Source: an uncultured Bacteroidales bacterium (GTDB lineage Bacteria; Bacteroidota; Bacteroidia; Bacteroidales; P3). From it: DNA of 49,482 bases. Position numbers and translations under genes: made by a program. Below are positions 28,346 through 37,604 of this stretch, one piece after another. The stretch covers positions 1-49,482 of the forward strand of contig CAMVGR010000015.1 in assembly GCA_947167075.1 (NCBI GenBank), read 5' to 3'. Within the stretch, counting starts at the first letter, position 1. The number at the start of each line of letters is the position of its first letter. The notes beneath the pieces are model-generated. The model was not told where the DNA came from and did no database searches. It worked only from the letters and a program-made list of their open reading frames with translations.

Positions 28346-28990
28346 ATGACAGCACGCGGCATGACATCGAGCGAGCAAGCCCGCGAATGGTTGCAGGTGG
28401 GTCAGTCGTTTGCCGAGCCTACATGGATGCAACTCTGTATGCAACAAGCCGAGCAGATGGCCGACCTCGTGGTGCGCGAACGCGAAGTGCTGGCCAAGCT
28501 GTCCGATGGCGTGAATTCAGCGCCCGTCAAACAGCCCTACATCCTGGCCAACGACTTGCCAGCCGAACGGCAATTCATCTGGCTTGGCGACCGAGAGAAC
28601 ATAGTGGTGGGAGCCCTGCGGGATGGAATAGAAGCACTGGCAAACAACGGATACCTCAGCCTAGACCTTGACCAGCGGTCGGCTATGCGTAGGGCGATGG
28701 GAGTCTGCATCAATGCGTCCGAACGCAATACTCGGGGTCCTTGGGTACGCTGGACCGGCGAAGCCGATGCACTCAACTATCTAGTGGACAGCCTTTGGCA
28801 GCTTGGCATCATCTATTGCCAAGGAGGACGTCGATACAAATGGCAAACCCTTTGCGGAGCGTTTCTACATGCCGACGGACGAAGATTCGAGCCCACCATC
28901 AAGAACAACCGATGCAGCAACAAGCAGAAAATCAAAACGATCGACGAGTCGATTATCAATCCGCTGAAATTCCTGATGAACAAATCGTGA
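28346..28990 (+). CDS. hypothetical protein
   Basis: The 214-residue soluble protein is unrecognised. It is helical in its first half (SEQAREWLQVGQSF, QQAEQMADLVVRERE) and ends in a Lys/Asn-rich tail. No signal peptide, membrane span or catalytic motif stands out. The frame is open without a stop back to the promoter box at 28208-28216, but no ATG, GTG or TTG occurs in that stretch, so ATG 28346 or ATG 28361 is the likely start. A shifted frame from 28297 is a shadow. It stands alone between the HTH gene and the cvpA operon. Confidence 0.6.
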   Translation: MTARGMTSSEQAREWLQVGQSFAEPTWMQLCMQQAEQMADLVVREREVLAKLSDGVNSAPVKQPYILANDLPAERQFIWLGDRENIVVGALRDGIEALANNGYLSLDLDQRSAMRRAMGVCINASERNTRGPWVRWTGEADALNYLVDSLWQLGIIYCQGGRRYKWQTLCGAFLHADGRRFEPTIKNNRCSNKQKIKTIDESIINPLKFLMNKS

Positions 28991-29028
28991 ACAGCATCAC
29001 TCCAACTGCCTCTAACACAGCATCTACA

Positions 29029-29083
29029 CCGTACTTCATCCGTACTTGAACCGTACATGCACCGTACATGCACCGTACCATCC
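29029..29083 (+). repeat. 11-bp-period array, site C
   Basis: Units: CCGTACTTCAT, CCGTACTTGAA, CCGTACATGCA twice, CCGTACCATCC. It lies 38 bases after the hypothetical gene and upstream of the cvpA operon. The final CCGTAGATGCA/CCGTGA units of the other arrays are missing or degraded here. The rest of the 29,000-29,237 gap has no gene. Confidence 0.8.
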
Positions 29084-29237
29084 TCGCTTATCCACGGTGT
29101 AAATACATATTATGTAGGGGGCAAAGATGGTTCGATACCAGCTCTCGCGGGTGGGTGGTAGAAAAAAATATGGCTTCGGGGCACTAAACCACGCCGGCAA
29201 ACGTTAATCAATACCAAAAACAGAAGCATACACAAAG

Positions 29238-29747
29238 ATGACACTACTCGACATATTGCTGGCCTTGCCCCTATGCTACCTGATCTTCGTCGGATGGCGA
29301 AAGGGGCTGGTGCGCGAAGTGGCAAGCCTGGCAGGAGTGCTGCTGGGCGTGTGGGCCGCCATCCACCTGTCCAAACAGGTAGCTCCACTTTTGGGACTGG
29401 ACGGCGAAAGTGCTGCACTGGTAGCATTCATCGTCACCTTCCTCGCATCGCTAGTGGTGGCCTATCTGCTAGGGCGTGTGGTGGAAGGGCTGATGAAAGC
29501 GGTCCATCTGTCGGTCGCCAACCGTCTGGCTGGAGCCCTGCTGGGTGCTGCCGAAGCACTGGTGATTCTGGCCGTGCTACTCGACTTTGTGGTGATGATA
29601 GACAGCAAAGAGATGATTATCAAGCCCGAGGTGAAGCAGCGAAGCGTTCTCTACCGTCCGGTAGCAACCACAGGCGGCAAGCTGACAGCCCAACTGAAAG
29701 ACTTCATCGCCACCCACAGCGACGACTGGAAGGAGGCCATGCAATGA
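29238..29747 (+). CDS. cvpA: CvpA family membrane protein
   Basis: The 169-residue protein has four membrane helices in the CvpA pattern, opening with LLDILLALPLCYLIFVGWRKGLVREVASLAG. CvpA is needed for colicin V production and envelope fitness in E. coli; its exact activity is unresolved. It is the first gene of a plus-strand operon and overlaps dus by 4 bases (ATGA). Confidence 0.9.
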   Translation: MTLLDILLALPLCYLIFVGWRKGLVREVASLAGVLLGVWAAIHLSKQVAPLLGLDGESAALVAFIVTFLASLVVAYLLGRVVEGLMKAVHLSVANRLAGALLGAAEALVILAVLLDFVVMIDSKEMIIKPEVKQRSVLYRPVATTGGKLTAQLKDFIATHSDDWKEAMQ

Positions 29748-30673
29748 TATTGGCCCCCATGCAGGGACTGACGGAGGTGCTGATGAGGCGAGTGTACGAA
29801 GAGTGTTTCCCCGGTGCCTTCCAAACGGCAGTGGCACCATTTATCTCGCTCACCCACGGCCCGCTGAACAATCTTACCAAAATGGCCGACGTGATGCCCG
29901 ACAACAACCGCGGGGCAATGTCCGTAGTGCCACAGATACTGGGAAAAGAGCCCGACGAATTTGTACAGGTGGCAGAACGGCTGTCAGAGTGGGGATACCG
30001 CGAGGTGAACTGGAACATGGGATGCCCTATGCGAATGGTAGCGGCAAAACACCGAGGGAGCGGACTGCTACCCTACCCCGACGAAGTGCGTGCCATACTG
30101 GATCGGGTGGTGCCACGGCTGTCGATGGCACTAAGTGTGAAGGTTAGATTGGGGTTGAAATCAAGCGACGAAATATTCAAAATAGTAGAAGTACTCAACG
30201 ACTATCCCATCCAATCGGTGACCATCCATCCCCGACTAGGACGGCAACAATACACCGGAGTGCCCGACATGGACACCTTCGGGCAAGTGCTCCCGCTAGT
30301 GAAACACCCTGTGGTGTACAACGGCGACATCTGCACCCGCAACGATGCCATACGCATCCGCACCAAATATCCACAAGTGGCCGACCTGATGATCGGTCGA
30401 GGAGTGTTCTATCGCCCCACCCTGCCGTTGGAAATCGCCTCCAACAGCAATGCCGCAGAGAGCTATCCGCCGGCAGCACGCCACTTCATCGGGCGGCTGA
30501 TGGAGGAAATAGACCGTTGCATACCGAGCGAAGAATCACGAATCAGGAAAAAGAAAGAATACTGGTGCCTGCTATGGAAATCGCTACCCATTAGCGAGAT
30601 ACAGGCACGGGGAGTGCTTCGGGAAAGAAATTTACAGGCTGTTGATAACTTAATTGCAAAATACACACAATAA
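29744..30673 (+). CDS. dus: tRNA-dihydrouridine synthase
   Basis: The 309-residue flavoenzyme reduces uridine to dihydrouridine in the tRNA D loop with NADPH. Family motifs: ILAPMQGLTE at the start, WNMGCPMRMV with the catalytic Cys, SVKVRLG and TIHPRLGRQQYTG for FMN and substrate, YNGDI and MIGRGVFYRP near the phosphate site. Which Dus subfamily it belongs to cannot be settled by eye. The start overlaps the cvpA stop. Confidence 0.95.
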   Translation: MILAPMQGLTEVLMRRVYEECFPGAFQTAVAPFISLTHGPLNNLTKMADVMPDNNRGAMSVVPQILGKEPDEFVQVAERLSEWGYREVNWNMGCPMRMVAAKHRGSGLLPYPDEVRAILDRVVPRLSMALSVKVRLGLKSSDEIFKIVEVLNDYPIQSVTIHPRLGRQQYTGVPDMDTFGQVLPLVKHPVVYNGDICTRNDAIRIRTKYPQVADLMIGRGVFYRPTLPLEIASNSNAAESYPPAARHFIGRLMEEIDRCIPSEESRIRKKKEYWCLLWKSLPISEIQARGVLRERNLQAVDNLIAKYTQ

Positions 30674-30701
30674 AAATACATATTTAACGTAATAAAGACT
30701 G

Positions 30702-31613
30702 ATGAAAAAACGGGCGATATACCTTTTGATAGTTCTCGCAACCCTTGCGACGGTAGCCTGTCGTCACCTTCCGAAAGACACCGAGGGGCTAACAGACAGC
30801 GAGAAGCTGGAGGTGCTCGACTTCCGGTTGGAGAAGCATCCCAAAGACCACGCAGCATTAAGCGAACGGGCACAGGTGCTCTTCAATCTAGGTCACACTC
30901 GCGAAGCCCTAGCCGACATCGAACGGGCAGTGGGGCTGGAACCCAACAACGTGGATTACAGAGTACAGCAAGCCGACCTTTATTTTGCCAACGGTAAAGT
31001 GGAAGAGAGCTACAAGGCCCTATCGAAAGCCGAGCAGCTGGATCCGGACAACCTGGATGTGCAGCTTAAGATGGGAGAAGTGATGTACTACAGTCGCGAC
31101 TACGACCGTGCCATCGAATGCCTCACTCGCGTCACCTCTATAGAACCGAACAACCGGACAGCCCTCTTCATGAAGGGATTCATATACAAAGAGAAAGGCG
31201 ATACCGCGAGTGCCGTCACCCTTTTGCGCCGTGTGTGCGACCTCTACCCCGACTATGCACCAGCATTCGAAGAGTTGGGCATACTCTACTCCACACGAAA
31301 CAATCCGTTGGCAGTAGAATACCTTAACACCGCCATCCAGCTGGAGCCCAACAACACCAACGCCCTCTATGCCCTTGCCATGTACTATCAGCAGAAGGAA
31401 GAGATGGAACAGGCCGAGAACCTGTACCACCGTATCCTCGATATAAACGAGATGAGCGCCGACGCATGGCACAACCTAGGCTACATAGAAATGACCCACT
31501 ACATGGACTTCGAACGAGCTGCCGAATACTTCGACCGAGCCCTCGATGCCGATCCCACCCACGAAGCGGCAGCCATCAACAGCAAACTGGCACACGAACT
31601 TCAAAACAAATAA
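30702..31613 (+). CDS. TPR-repeat lipoprotein
   Basis: The 303-residue product has a lipoprotein signal ending TVAC and then about seven tetratricopeptide repeats with the typical A/G and LxPNN spacing (for example HTREALADIERAVGLEPNN, DRAIECLTRVTSIEPNN). It is a membrane-anchored protein-protein interaction scaffold of unknown partner. It stands 8 bases before pyrB, so it is expressed with the pyrimidine genes. Confidence 0.9.
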   Translation: MKKRAIYLLIVLATLATVACRHLPKDTEGLTDSEKLEVLDFRLEKHPKDHAALSERAQVLFNLGHTREALADIERAVGLEPNNVDYRVQQADLYFANGKVEESYKALSKAEQLDPDNLDVQLKMGEVMYYSRDYDRAIECLTRVTSIEPNNRTALFMKGFIYKEKGDTASAVTLLRRVCDLYPDYAPAFEELGILYSTRNNPLAVEYLNTAIQLEPNNTNALYALAMYYQQKEEMEQAENLYHRILDINEMSADAWHNLGYIEMTHYMDFERAAEYFDRALDADPTHEAAAINSKLAHELQNK

Positions 31614-31621
31614 ATAATAAC

Positions 31622-32539
31622 ATGAGTACATTAAAAGGACGCAACCTGATCTCCATCACCGACTTCAACAAGGAAGAATACATAGAGGTGTTGGACATTG
31701 CCGAAGGATTTGAGAAGAATCCCAAGCAGAAAATCCTAAGCGACAAGGTAGTAGCTACGCTCTTCTTCGAGCCATCCACACGTACACGCTTGAGCTTCGA
31801 GAGCGCAGCCAACCAACTGGGAGCCCGCATCATCGGATTCTCGGACCCGGGTGGTACAAGCGTCCAGAAAGGAGAGTCACTGCACGACACCATTGTCATG
31901 GTATCGTCATACTCGGACTTAATTGTGATGCGAAACCCCAAAGAAGGATCGTCACGCTATGCCTCCGAGGTGGCATCAGTGCCGGTAATCAATGCGGGCG
32001 ACGGTGCCAACCAACACCCAACGCAATGTATGCTAGATCTCTATAGCATCCGCAAAACACAAGGCACCCTCGAAAACCTGCAAATCGCCATGGTGGGCGA
32101 CCTGAAATATGGCCGCACCGTACACTCCCTCGTACAAGCCATGTGCAACTTCAACGCCACATTCCACCTTGTGAGCCCAGTCGAACTGAAGCTTCCGTCT
32201 CCAGTTAAAATGAGCATCAAGAATGCTGGCCTTAAATACTATCAGTATACCGACCTCAAAGATGTCATACCCACCGCCGACATCATTTATATGACCCGCG
32301 TGCAGCGTGAGCGATTCCCAGATCAGATGGAATACGAACGGGTGAAAGATAGCTGCATCCTCACAGCCAGCATGCTGCAGGGATGCAAAGACAACATGCG
32401 CATTCTTCATCCACTGCCTCGTGTCAACGAAATCACCACCGATGTCGACAGCACGCCCTATGCCTACTACTTCCAGCAGGCCCAAAACGGTGTGTATGTA
32501 CGTCAGGCTTTGATGGCTGCCATATTGGGTGTCAAATAA
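31622..32539 (+). CDS. pyrB: aspartate carbamoyltransferase, catalytic subunit
   Basis: The 305-residue enzyme makes carbamoyl-aspartate, the committed step of pyrimidine synthesis. Carbamoyl-phosphate site FFEPSTRTRLSFE, the HPTQCMLDLY segment and HPLPRVNEI are all present. Start ATG 31622 fits the family; a longer frame reaches back into the TPR gene and is not used. The regulatory subunit gene follows 31 bases later. Confidence 0.98.
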   Translation: MSTLKGRNLISITDFNKEEYIEVLDIAEGFEKNPKQKILSDKVVATLFFEPSTRTRLSFESAANQLGARIIGFSDPGGTSVQKGESLHDTIVMVSSYSDLIVMRNPKEGSSRYASEVASVPVINAGDGANQHPTQCMLDLYSIRKTQGTLENLQIAMVGDLKYGRTVHSLVQAMCNFNATFHLVSPVELKLPSPVKMSIKNAGLKYYQYTDLKDVIPTADIIYMTRVQRERFPDQMEYERVKDSCILTASMLQGCKDNMRILHPLPRVNEITTDVDSTPYAYYFQQAQNGVYVRQALMAAILGVK

Positions 32540-32570
32540 TAATAATCAGAATCAAATAGAGCAACAAAAG

Positions 32571-33032
32571 ATGGAAAACAAGAGAGAAATGGTGGTCTCT
32601 GCCATCGAGAATGGCACAGTAATAGACCATATCCCCACCGAAAGTGTATACCAAGTGATTCGTATACTTGGCCTCGAAAGATACAAAGACGAGGTGCTTA
32701 TAGGCAACTATCTAAATAGTAACAAACTTGGCAAGAAAGGTATTGTTAAAATTAAGAACAAACACTTCACCCGCGAAGAGGTCAGCAAAATAGCATTGGT
32801 AGCTCCACTTGCCAGCATCATCAATATTGAGGACTACAAGGTGGTCGATAAATCACATGCTGAAATACCCGACCATATCGAACACTTCGTGCGTTGTGCC
32901 AACCCTAAATGCATCACCAATGCCGAAGCAGTGCCGACCAAATTCGATGTAGTGGACAAGGAGAACCTGAAACTACGCTGCCACTACTGCGAGAAGTACA
33001 CCACAAAAGAAACCATGAAATTCACCGAATGA
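32571..33032 (+). CDS. pyrI: aspartate carbamoyltransferase, regulatory subunit
   Basis: The 153-residue chain binds nucleotides allosterically and joins PyrB trimers. The N-terminal nucleotide-binding domain (AIENGTVIDHIP) and the C-terminal zinc site (CANPKC...CHYC) are intact, matching the E. coli length. ATG 32571 is preferred over an in-frame GTG at 32529. It overlaps the next gene by 4 bases. Confidence 0.97.
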   Translation: MENKREMVVSAIENGTVIDHIPTESVYQVIRILGLERYKDEVLIGNYLNSNKLGKKGIVKIKNKHFTREEVSKIALVAPLASIINIEDYKVVDKSHAEIPDHIEHFVRCANPKCITNAEAVPTKFDVVDKENLKLRCHYCEKYTTKETMKFTE

Positions 33033-33424
33033 GCAAACGTTACCTAATCTCATTGCTTGTAGTGACGATGGCGATGGTGGCTGCAAGCTTTGCAGTGATG
33101 TGGCTAGCAAAACCCTACTACCTCGCTGTAATGCCCTTGTTGGCACTATATTTTGGCATAATATGCGGCCTGCAACACTGGATTGTTACCCGAGCCATGT
33201 ACAAGTCGCCACGAACATTCGTGCAAGTCTTTCTTGCTTCAGTGATTGGTGTGCTATTTATTCATATTGTTGTACTAGCCATCTACGTCCTCAACAACAC
33301 ACAGCAGGCACGCCTCTTCACCATAGCATTCTGTGTCGGCTATGCCATCAGCCTTGTATTCGAGACTATAGCACTGGTACAATTTGTAAACAACGAGCGC
33401 AAGAAGAGACTGAACAAAGAATAG
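33029..33424 (+). CDS. small membrane protein
   Basis: The 131-residue protein has four predicted membrane helices (LISLLVVTMAMVAASFAVMWL, LAVMPLLALYFGIICGL, VFLASVIGVLFIHIVVLAIYVL, IAFCVGYAISLVFETIALVQF) and a basic C-terminus. No family is recognised. It ends the pyr operon, coupled to pyrI by an ATGA overlap and followed by a terminator. Confidence 0.8.
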   Translation: MSKRYLISLLVVTMAMVAASFAVMWLAKPYYLAVMPLLALYFGIICGLQHWIVTRAMYKSPRTFVQVFLASVIGVLFIHIVVLAIYVLNNTQQARLFTIAFCVGYAISLVFETIALVQFVNNERKKRLNKE

Positions 33425-33446
33425 CAATAACAGGTATCCACCCTTT

Positions 33447-33476
33447 AAGGTGTGCCCTTTCTCATGGACACACCTT
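33447..33476 (+). terminator. terminator of the cvpA-pyrBI operon
   Basis: AAGGTGTGCCC pairs with GGACACACCTT (one mismatch) around an 8-base loop, then CTTTTTTTATT. Confidence 0.88.
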
Positions 33477-33482
33477 CTTTTT

Positions 33483-34745
33483 TTATTCTAGGATACCGGC
33501 ACGACAGATAGTCATCTGATCTGGCGACAAGTATTTCTCAGCCAACTGTTGCAAATCCATCGCACTTGTGGTTTGCAAGGCCAGGCGCAAATTATCCGTA
33601 AATCGCTCGTCGATATGGCTCTGCAACATCGAACCAAGACGCTCCGCACGCTCGAAAACGCCATCTATGCTCCTAACAAAGTCGCCGGAAAGGACAGTCT
33701 TAACCAACTCCAATTCCTCTTCCCCCATCGGCTGTTTACAGCATCTATCCAACTCGGAGACTATCTCGTGCACCGCCTTGTCTGCCACTCCTTTTGCCAC
33801 ATCAGTGGTGATGTAGAACACAATACACCCTCTGTATATCTGTGTACGGGCATATATTCCGTAGGTATATCCCTTCTCTTCCCTCAGATTACTCATCAAT
33901 CGCGAGCCGAAGTACCCCCCAAGGGCTGTAACAAGTATCATTAGTCGGGCATACTCCAGGCTATCCCATCGGATAGGCAGAATGCGACCCACCCGTATCG
34001 TGGTCTGCACAGAGCCGGGTAGTTCCTGTTCCATTCCGGCACACGGTTCTGTTCGTGAAGTCTGAAGCGAGGATATTGTTGTGTGTGCAGGAGGGACTGA
34101 CTCATATCCTGTGCCCATTTCTCTATCGAACAGCTTTACCAAGTCGTCATCCACATTGCCGGACACAATCAAGGTAGGGGCTGTGAAATAGTGTTTCCGA
34201 TAGAAACTCTTCACGCTATCCAACGACAGGCGATCGGCATCTTCGGCCACTGCATAACATCCCAACGGGTGTTCACGTCCGAACAGAGCCTCGTAGAATA
34301 GTCTTCGGGCCACATGCTTAGACTGCAGCGACATGGTCTGTATCTCCTGCTTACGTCGAGCACAATAGGCCTTGAAGTCGTCCTCCGGGAAGGCTGGCTG
34401 CCTGCGGAGTTCGGATATAAAGGGTAGCAAACTGTCGCAATATTTGCGGAGAGAATAGATAGTGGTTGTGCAACAGAGTACGTCGGGGTTGTTTTCCATC
34501 ACAATACCACGATAGTCCAACCATTCGGCCACCTCTGCCGCCGTGTGCTGCAGCGATGCTACTGTGTGCAGACGCGATGCTGCAGCCGCACACAGCTTCT
34601 GATCTTGGTAGGCCGACCCCGCTTCGTTGATGATGTCGAAGCGCACCAGCTCTGTGCTCTTTGATCGTATGACGGATATTCTCGAGCCTGTGGAAGAGGT
34701 ATATTCCTCTGGTTGCAAAGAAGCTGTCGGGGGGATATTAATCAT
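33483..34745 (-). CDS. M16 peptidase-like protein lacking the zinc motif
   Basis: The 420-residue protein has the two-lobe pattern of pitrilysin (M16) family proteins, including GSRLMSNLREEKGYTYGIYA of the second lobe. Where active members have HxxEH, this one reads ASRLHTVASLQHTAAEVAEW, so zinc binding is lost and it should be a non-catalytic partner or a chaperone-like relative. No signal peptide is evident. It begins one base after the TonB receptor stop. M16 pairs usually have an active and an inactive chain; the active one is not in this window. Confidence 0.85.
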   Translation of the reverse strand: MINIPPTASLQPEEYTSSTGSRISVIRSKSTELVRFDIINEAGSAYQDQKLCAAAASRLHTVASLQHTAAEVAEWLDYRGIVMENNPDVLCCTTTIYSLRKYCDSLLPFISELRRQPAFPEDDFKAYCARRKQEIQTMSLQSKHVARRLFYEALFGREHPLGCYAVAEDADRLSLDSVKSFYRKHYFTAPTLIVSGNVDDDLVKLFDREMGTGYESVPPAHTTISSLQTSRTEPCAGMEQELPGSVQTTIRVGRILPIRWDSLEYARLMILVTALGGYFGSRLMSNLREEKGYTYGIYARTQIYRGCIVFYITTDVAKGVADKAVHEIVSELDRCCKQPMGEEELELVKTVLSGDFVRSIDGVFERAERLGSMLQSHIDERFTDNLRLALQTTSAMDLQQLAEKYLSPDQMTICRAGILE

Positions 34746-34746
34746 A

Positions 34747-37167
34747 TTAGAACAGTACTGTCAATTTAACGTTCACCTGTCTGGCTGTAAGGTAGTTGGG
34801 CACACGGAACGGACGTCCGTCATAGTCGCTCACCCATAGGTACGACACCACATTGCGGAAGTTGAACAGGTTGAATATCTCTACACCTATCTGTATGTCT
34901 TTCAGGTGTCTGAACATTGGGATGCTTCGTATCTTTTCGAACTGCAGCAGTTGCACCGTGTTGCCCCAATCGACCCTATAGTAGGATGGCAATCGCAACA
35001 CCGGCTCCTGATGTGCCCTATTGGGTACAGAGATGGGGGTTCCACTGCCATAGATCAAACTGAGGCTCATCCGCCACCAAGGTATGGTGGGCATATTGTC
35101 CTGCAAGAAGAGCTTGAAGCTGAAACGCTGATCCGTAGGGCGTGGTAGCCATCCAAGGGTGTCGCCCAGTATGTTTTCCTGCGTCTGCATCAGACTGACG
35201 CTTGCCCACGACTCCAATCCCTCCACCAGCTCGCCATTCAGCCTAATGCTGATGCCTGTGGCATAGCCCACCGCTTCGAGGTCGGGTTCGTAAAGGAGAC
35301 GCAGATTGTCGACAGTGTAGGGAATCAGATGGGTGAGGTATTTATAGTAGATGTCTGTGGTGAGCGAGAAGGACTTCTGCCACATCCGGAAGCGCCAATC
35401 GACCGTACCCGTCATTTGATAGGCCGTCTGGGGATGGAGATCCGTTTGAAGCGACCCGTCGGCACGCCGATATTCACGATAGAGAGGCGACTGCTGATAG
35501 ATGCCCGCTGCCAGTCGGAAGAGCATATCGTGTTTGATTCCAGGCTTGTACGAGGCACTGATGCGAGGACTTATCAGCCCCCTCGTGTGCGAATCGGTGT
35601 TGTACAGCTGCCCCCTCACACCCGCCACCAGCCGCACCTCGGCACCGCTGGCGGTGGAGAAATTGACATCGCGCTGCAAAAAGGCCCCTCCGCGAAGTGC
35701 CGACAGTGTGTTGTCGGCATTGATGAATTGCTGCAGAATAGGGTTTTGAGGATAGTTGCTGCTGTCGCCGTAGGGCAAAATGTCGGTAGGCAAGGCGTAT
35801 CCTGCCGAGTCCACCCATCGCCACTCGCGCAGATGGTCGACAAAATGCTCGCCCTGCACCTTCACGCCGGCCTGCCACGAACCCAGGCTGGCATAGCGTG
35901 TGGCACGCAGGTCGAAGTTGTACACCATGGTGGAGAGGCGGTTGCGGGCATGTTCCAGAAATGTGCCCACCCCGCGGTCGAACTGGGCAGTGTCGCCGCT
36001 GCGACTGTCGAGAGCCACTTCGTAGAGCCAATACTGGTCCTGCACATCGTAGCGTTCGCGCTCGTTGAGGTGTTGCACCGACACGGAGGCATCGAAGCGC
36101 CAATCATTGTCCGGACGGTAGCTCGCCGTCAGTGCACCCAGCATGGTATTGTAGCTATCCACCTCCTGACCATCGAAATAGATACGTATGGTCATAGGAT
36201 TGAAGAAACCACCGAACGATGTGGTCTGGCTCTCGGGCACCAGTCCATACACATTGCGTGTCCATATCAGCATGGCACCCACATCCCATCGCTCTGTTGG
36301 ATGGAATCCTAGCAGAGCCTGCACGTCGGTATACGATGTGGTGTAGCTGCCTTTCGTATCCATCCCACCCAATACATAATTGTTCGAATGCTGTCGCAGC
36401 CCCACTGCGTAGTCCCACTTCTCCCCTATCTGACCCTGCACACTGGCACTCCCCCCCAGCAGACTGAGGCTGGCTTTGCCTGCAAAGGCAGTGGGTCGCG
36501 AATAGGTGATGTCGAGCACCGACGAGAGTTTGTCGCCGTAGGTGGCATCGAATCCGCCTGGCGAGAAGAGGATATAACTGACAAGGTCGGGATTGATAAT
36601 GCTCATCCCTTCCTGCTGTGCACTGCGAATAAGCATCGGACGCATCACCTCTACCCCGTTGATATAGACCAGATTCTCGTCGAACGAGCCTCCCCTGACC
36701 GAATATTGGCTGCTCATCTCGTTGTTCGACTGCACATCGGGCAGCAACTTGATGATGCTTTCCACCCCTCCTGCAGGGCCGACGGCATCGTCTAGCTTCT
36801 GCACATCGATGCTTGTGAATGTGGACTGCCGCGTCTTGTCGTCGACCACCTCCACCCCTTCGAGCATCTGGGCGACGGGGCGCATACGCACGTCGAGCGA
36901 GGTACGTCCCTCCACTTTCAGGCGACGCTCCACCACAAGATAGCCAGTATGCGAGAAACGAAGCGTCACACTGTCGGTCGATCCTACAGCCAACTCGTAG
37001 TGCCCTCGTGCATCGCTGGTGGTGCCCACAGAGGTGCCCACGATTCCGACATTAACAAAAGGAAGCACACCTCCCGTCGAATCGCGAACCCATCCGCTGA
37101 CACGACCCTGTGTCCACACGGGCAAGGCCGATAGCATCAGCAGTATGTATAGCGTCATTTTCTTCAC
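34747..37167 (-). CDS. TonB-dependent outer membrane receptor
   Basis: The 806-residue protein has a signal peptide (MTLYILLMLSALPVWTQG), a carboxypeptidase-D regulatory-like beta domain (20-105; VSGWVRDSTGGVLPFVNV...GTTSDARGHYEL), a plug domain (YSVRGGSFDENLVYINGVEV near 155-175), and a 22-strand-type barrel ending in a Phe. It takes up a substrate across the outer membrane using TonB energy. No SusD-like partner is adjacent, so a glycan system is not indicated; substrate unknown. It is transcribed with the M16-like gene downstream. Confidence 0.93.
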   Translation of the reverse strand: MKKMTLYILLMLSALPVWTQGRVSGWVRDSTGGVLPFVNVGIVGTSVGTTSDARGHYELAVGSTDSVTLRFSHTGYLVVERRLKVEGRTSLDVRMRPVAQMLEGVEVVDDKTRQSTFTSIDVQKLDDAVGPAGGVESIIKLLPDVQSNNEMSSQYSVRGGSFDENLVYINGVEVMRPMLIRSAQQEGMSIINPDLVSYILFSPGGFDATYGDKLSSVLDITYSRPTAFAGKASLSLLGGSASVQGQIGEKWDYAVGLRQHSNNYVLGGMDTKGSYTTSYTDVQALLGFHPTERWDVGAMLIWTRNVYGLVPESQTTSFGGFFNPMTIRIYFDGQEVDSYNTMLGALTASYRPDNDWRFDASVSVQHLNERERYDVQDQYWLYEVALDSRSGDTAQFDRGVGTFLEHARNRLSTMVYNFDLRATRYASLGSWQAGVKVQGEHFVDHLREWRWVDSAGYALPTDILPYGDSSNYPQNPILQQFINADNTLSALRGGAFLQRDVNFSTASGAEVRLVAGVRGQLYNTDSHTRGLISPRISASYKPGIKHDMLFRLAAGIYQQSPLYREYRRADGSLQTDLHPQTAYQMTGTVDWRFRMWQKSFSLTTDIYYKYLTHLIPYTVDNLRLLYEPDLEAVGYATGISIRLNGELVEGLESWASVSLMQTQENILGDTLGWLPRPTDQRFSFKLFLQDNMPTIPWWRMSLSLIYGSGTPISVPNRAHQEPVLRLPSYYRVDWGNTVQLLQFEKIRSIPMFRHLKDIQIGVEIFNLFNFRNVVSYLWVSDYDGRPFRVPNYLTARQVNVKLTVLF

Positions 37168-37335
37168 GTCTGCAATAACACTGTTTCATCACTTTTATTG
37201 TGCCACAGCCCACAATTATCACTCCCGCGGCATCCCGTCCTCACGTTCCAAAAACGCACCTCGCTACAAGACAATAGGTTAGGTAAACAATAGATTCATA
37301 ACACACTGTAACTCAGCCCCATCTACGTACCTACA

Positions 37336-37396
37336 CCGTACTTCCTCCGTACATGCACCGTACATGCACCGTACATGCACCGTAGATGCACCGTGA
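37336..37396 (+). repeat. 11-bp-period array, site D
   Basis: Units: CCGTACTTCCT, CCGTACATGCA three times, CCGTAGATGCA, CCGTGA. It is the longest of the four arrays, with a further degenerate unit just before it. It lies in the 437-base gap between the divergent TonB receptor and M20 genes; the rest of the gap shows only the M20 promoter. Confidence 0.85.
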
Positions 37397-37575
37397 TTAG
37401 GCGGACGATTCCCGCCGCAAGCACACATCAACTATATACATGCCAAAGTCCGGTGCTGCCGAAAGGCAGTGTGCTCGGCATCGAGAATACATCATTAATA
37501 TATGTATTTCAGCATTTTGCATAGGAGAACAACAGGTATGGTGAAAATATTTTCTCTCGCTTGAAAAAAAAAATG

Positions 37576-37584
37576 TAACTTTGC
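37576..37584 (+). promoter_or_regulatory. -7 box of the M20 dipeptidase operon
   Basis: TAACTTTGC, preceded by an A tract, 20 bases before the start codon. Confidence 0.75.
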
Positions 37585-37604
37585 ACCCTAAATAACTACT
37601 TTTT

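Noticed and set aside
35329..36312. Antisense frame of 327 codons within the TonB receptor gene
   Set aside because: Shadow of the receptor; no promoter, no start signal, no recognisable protein.
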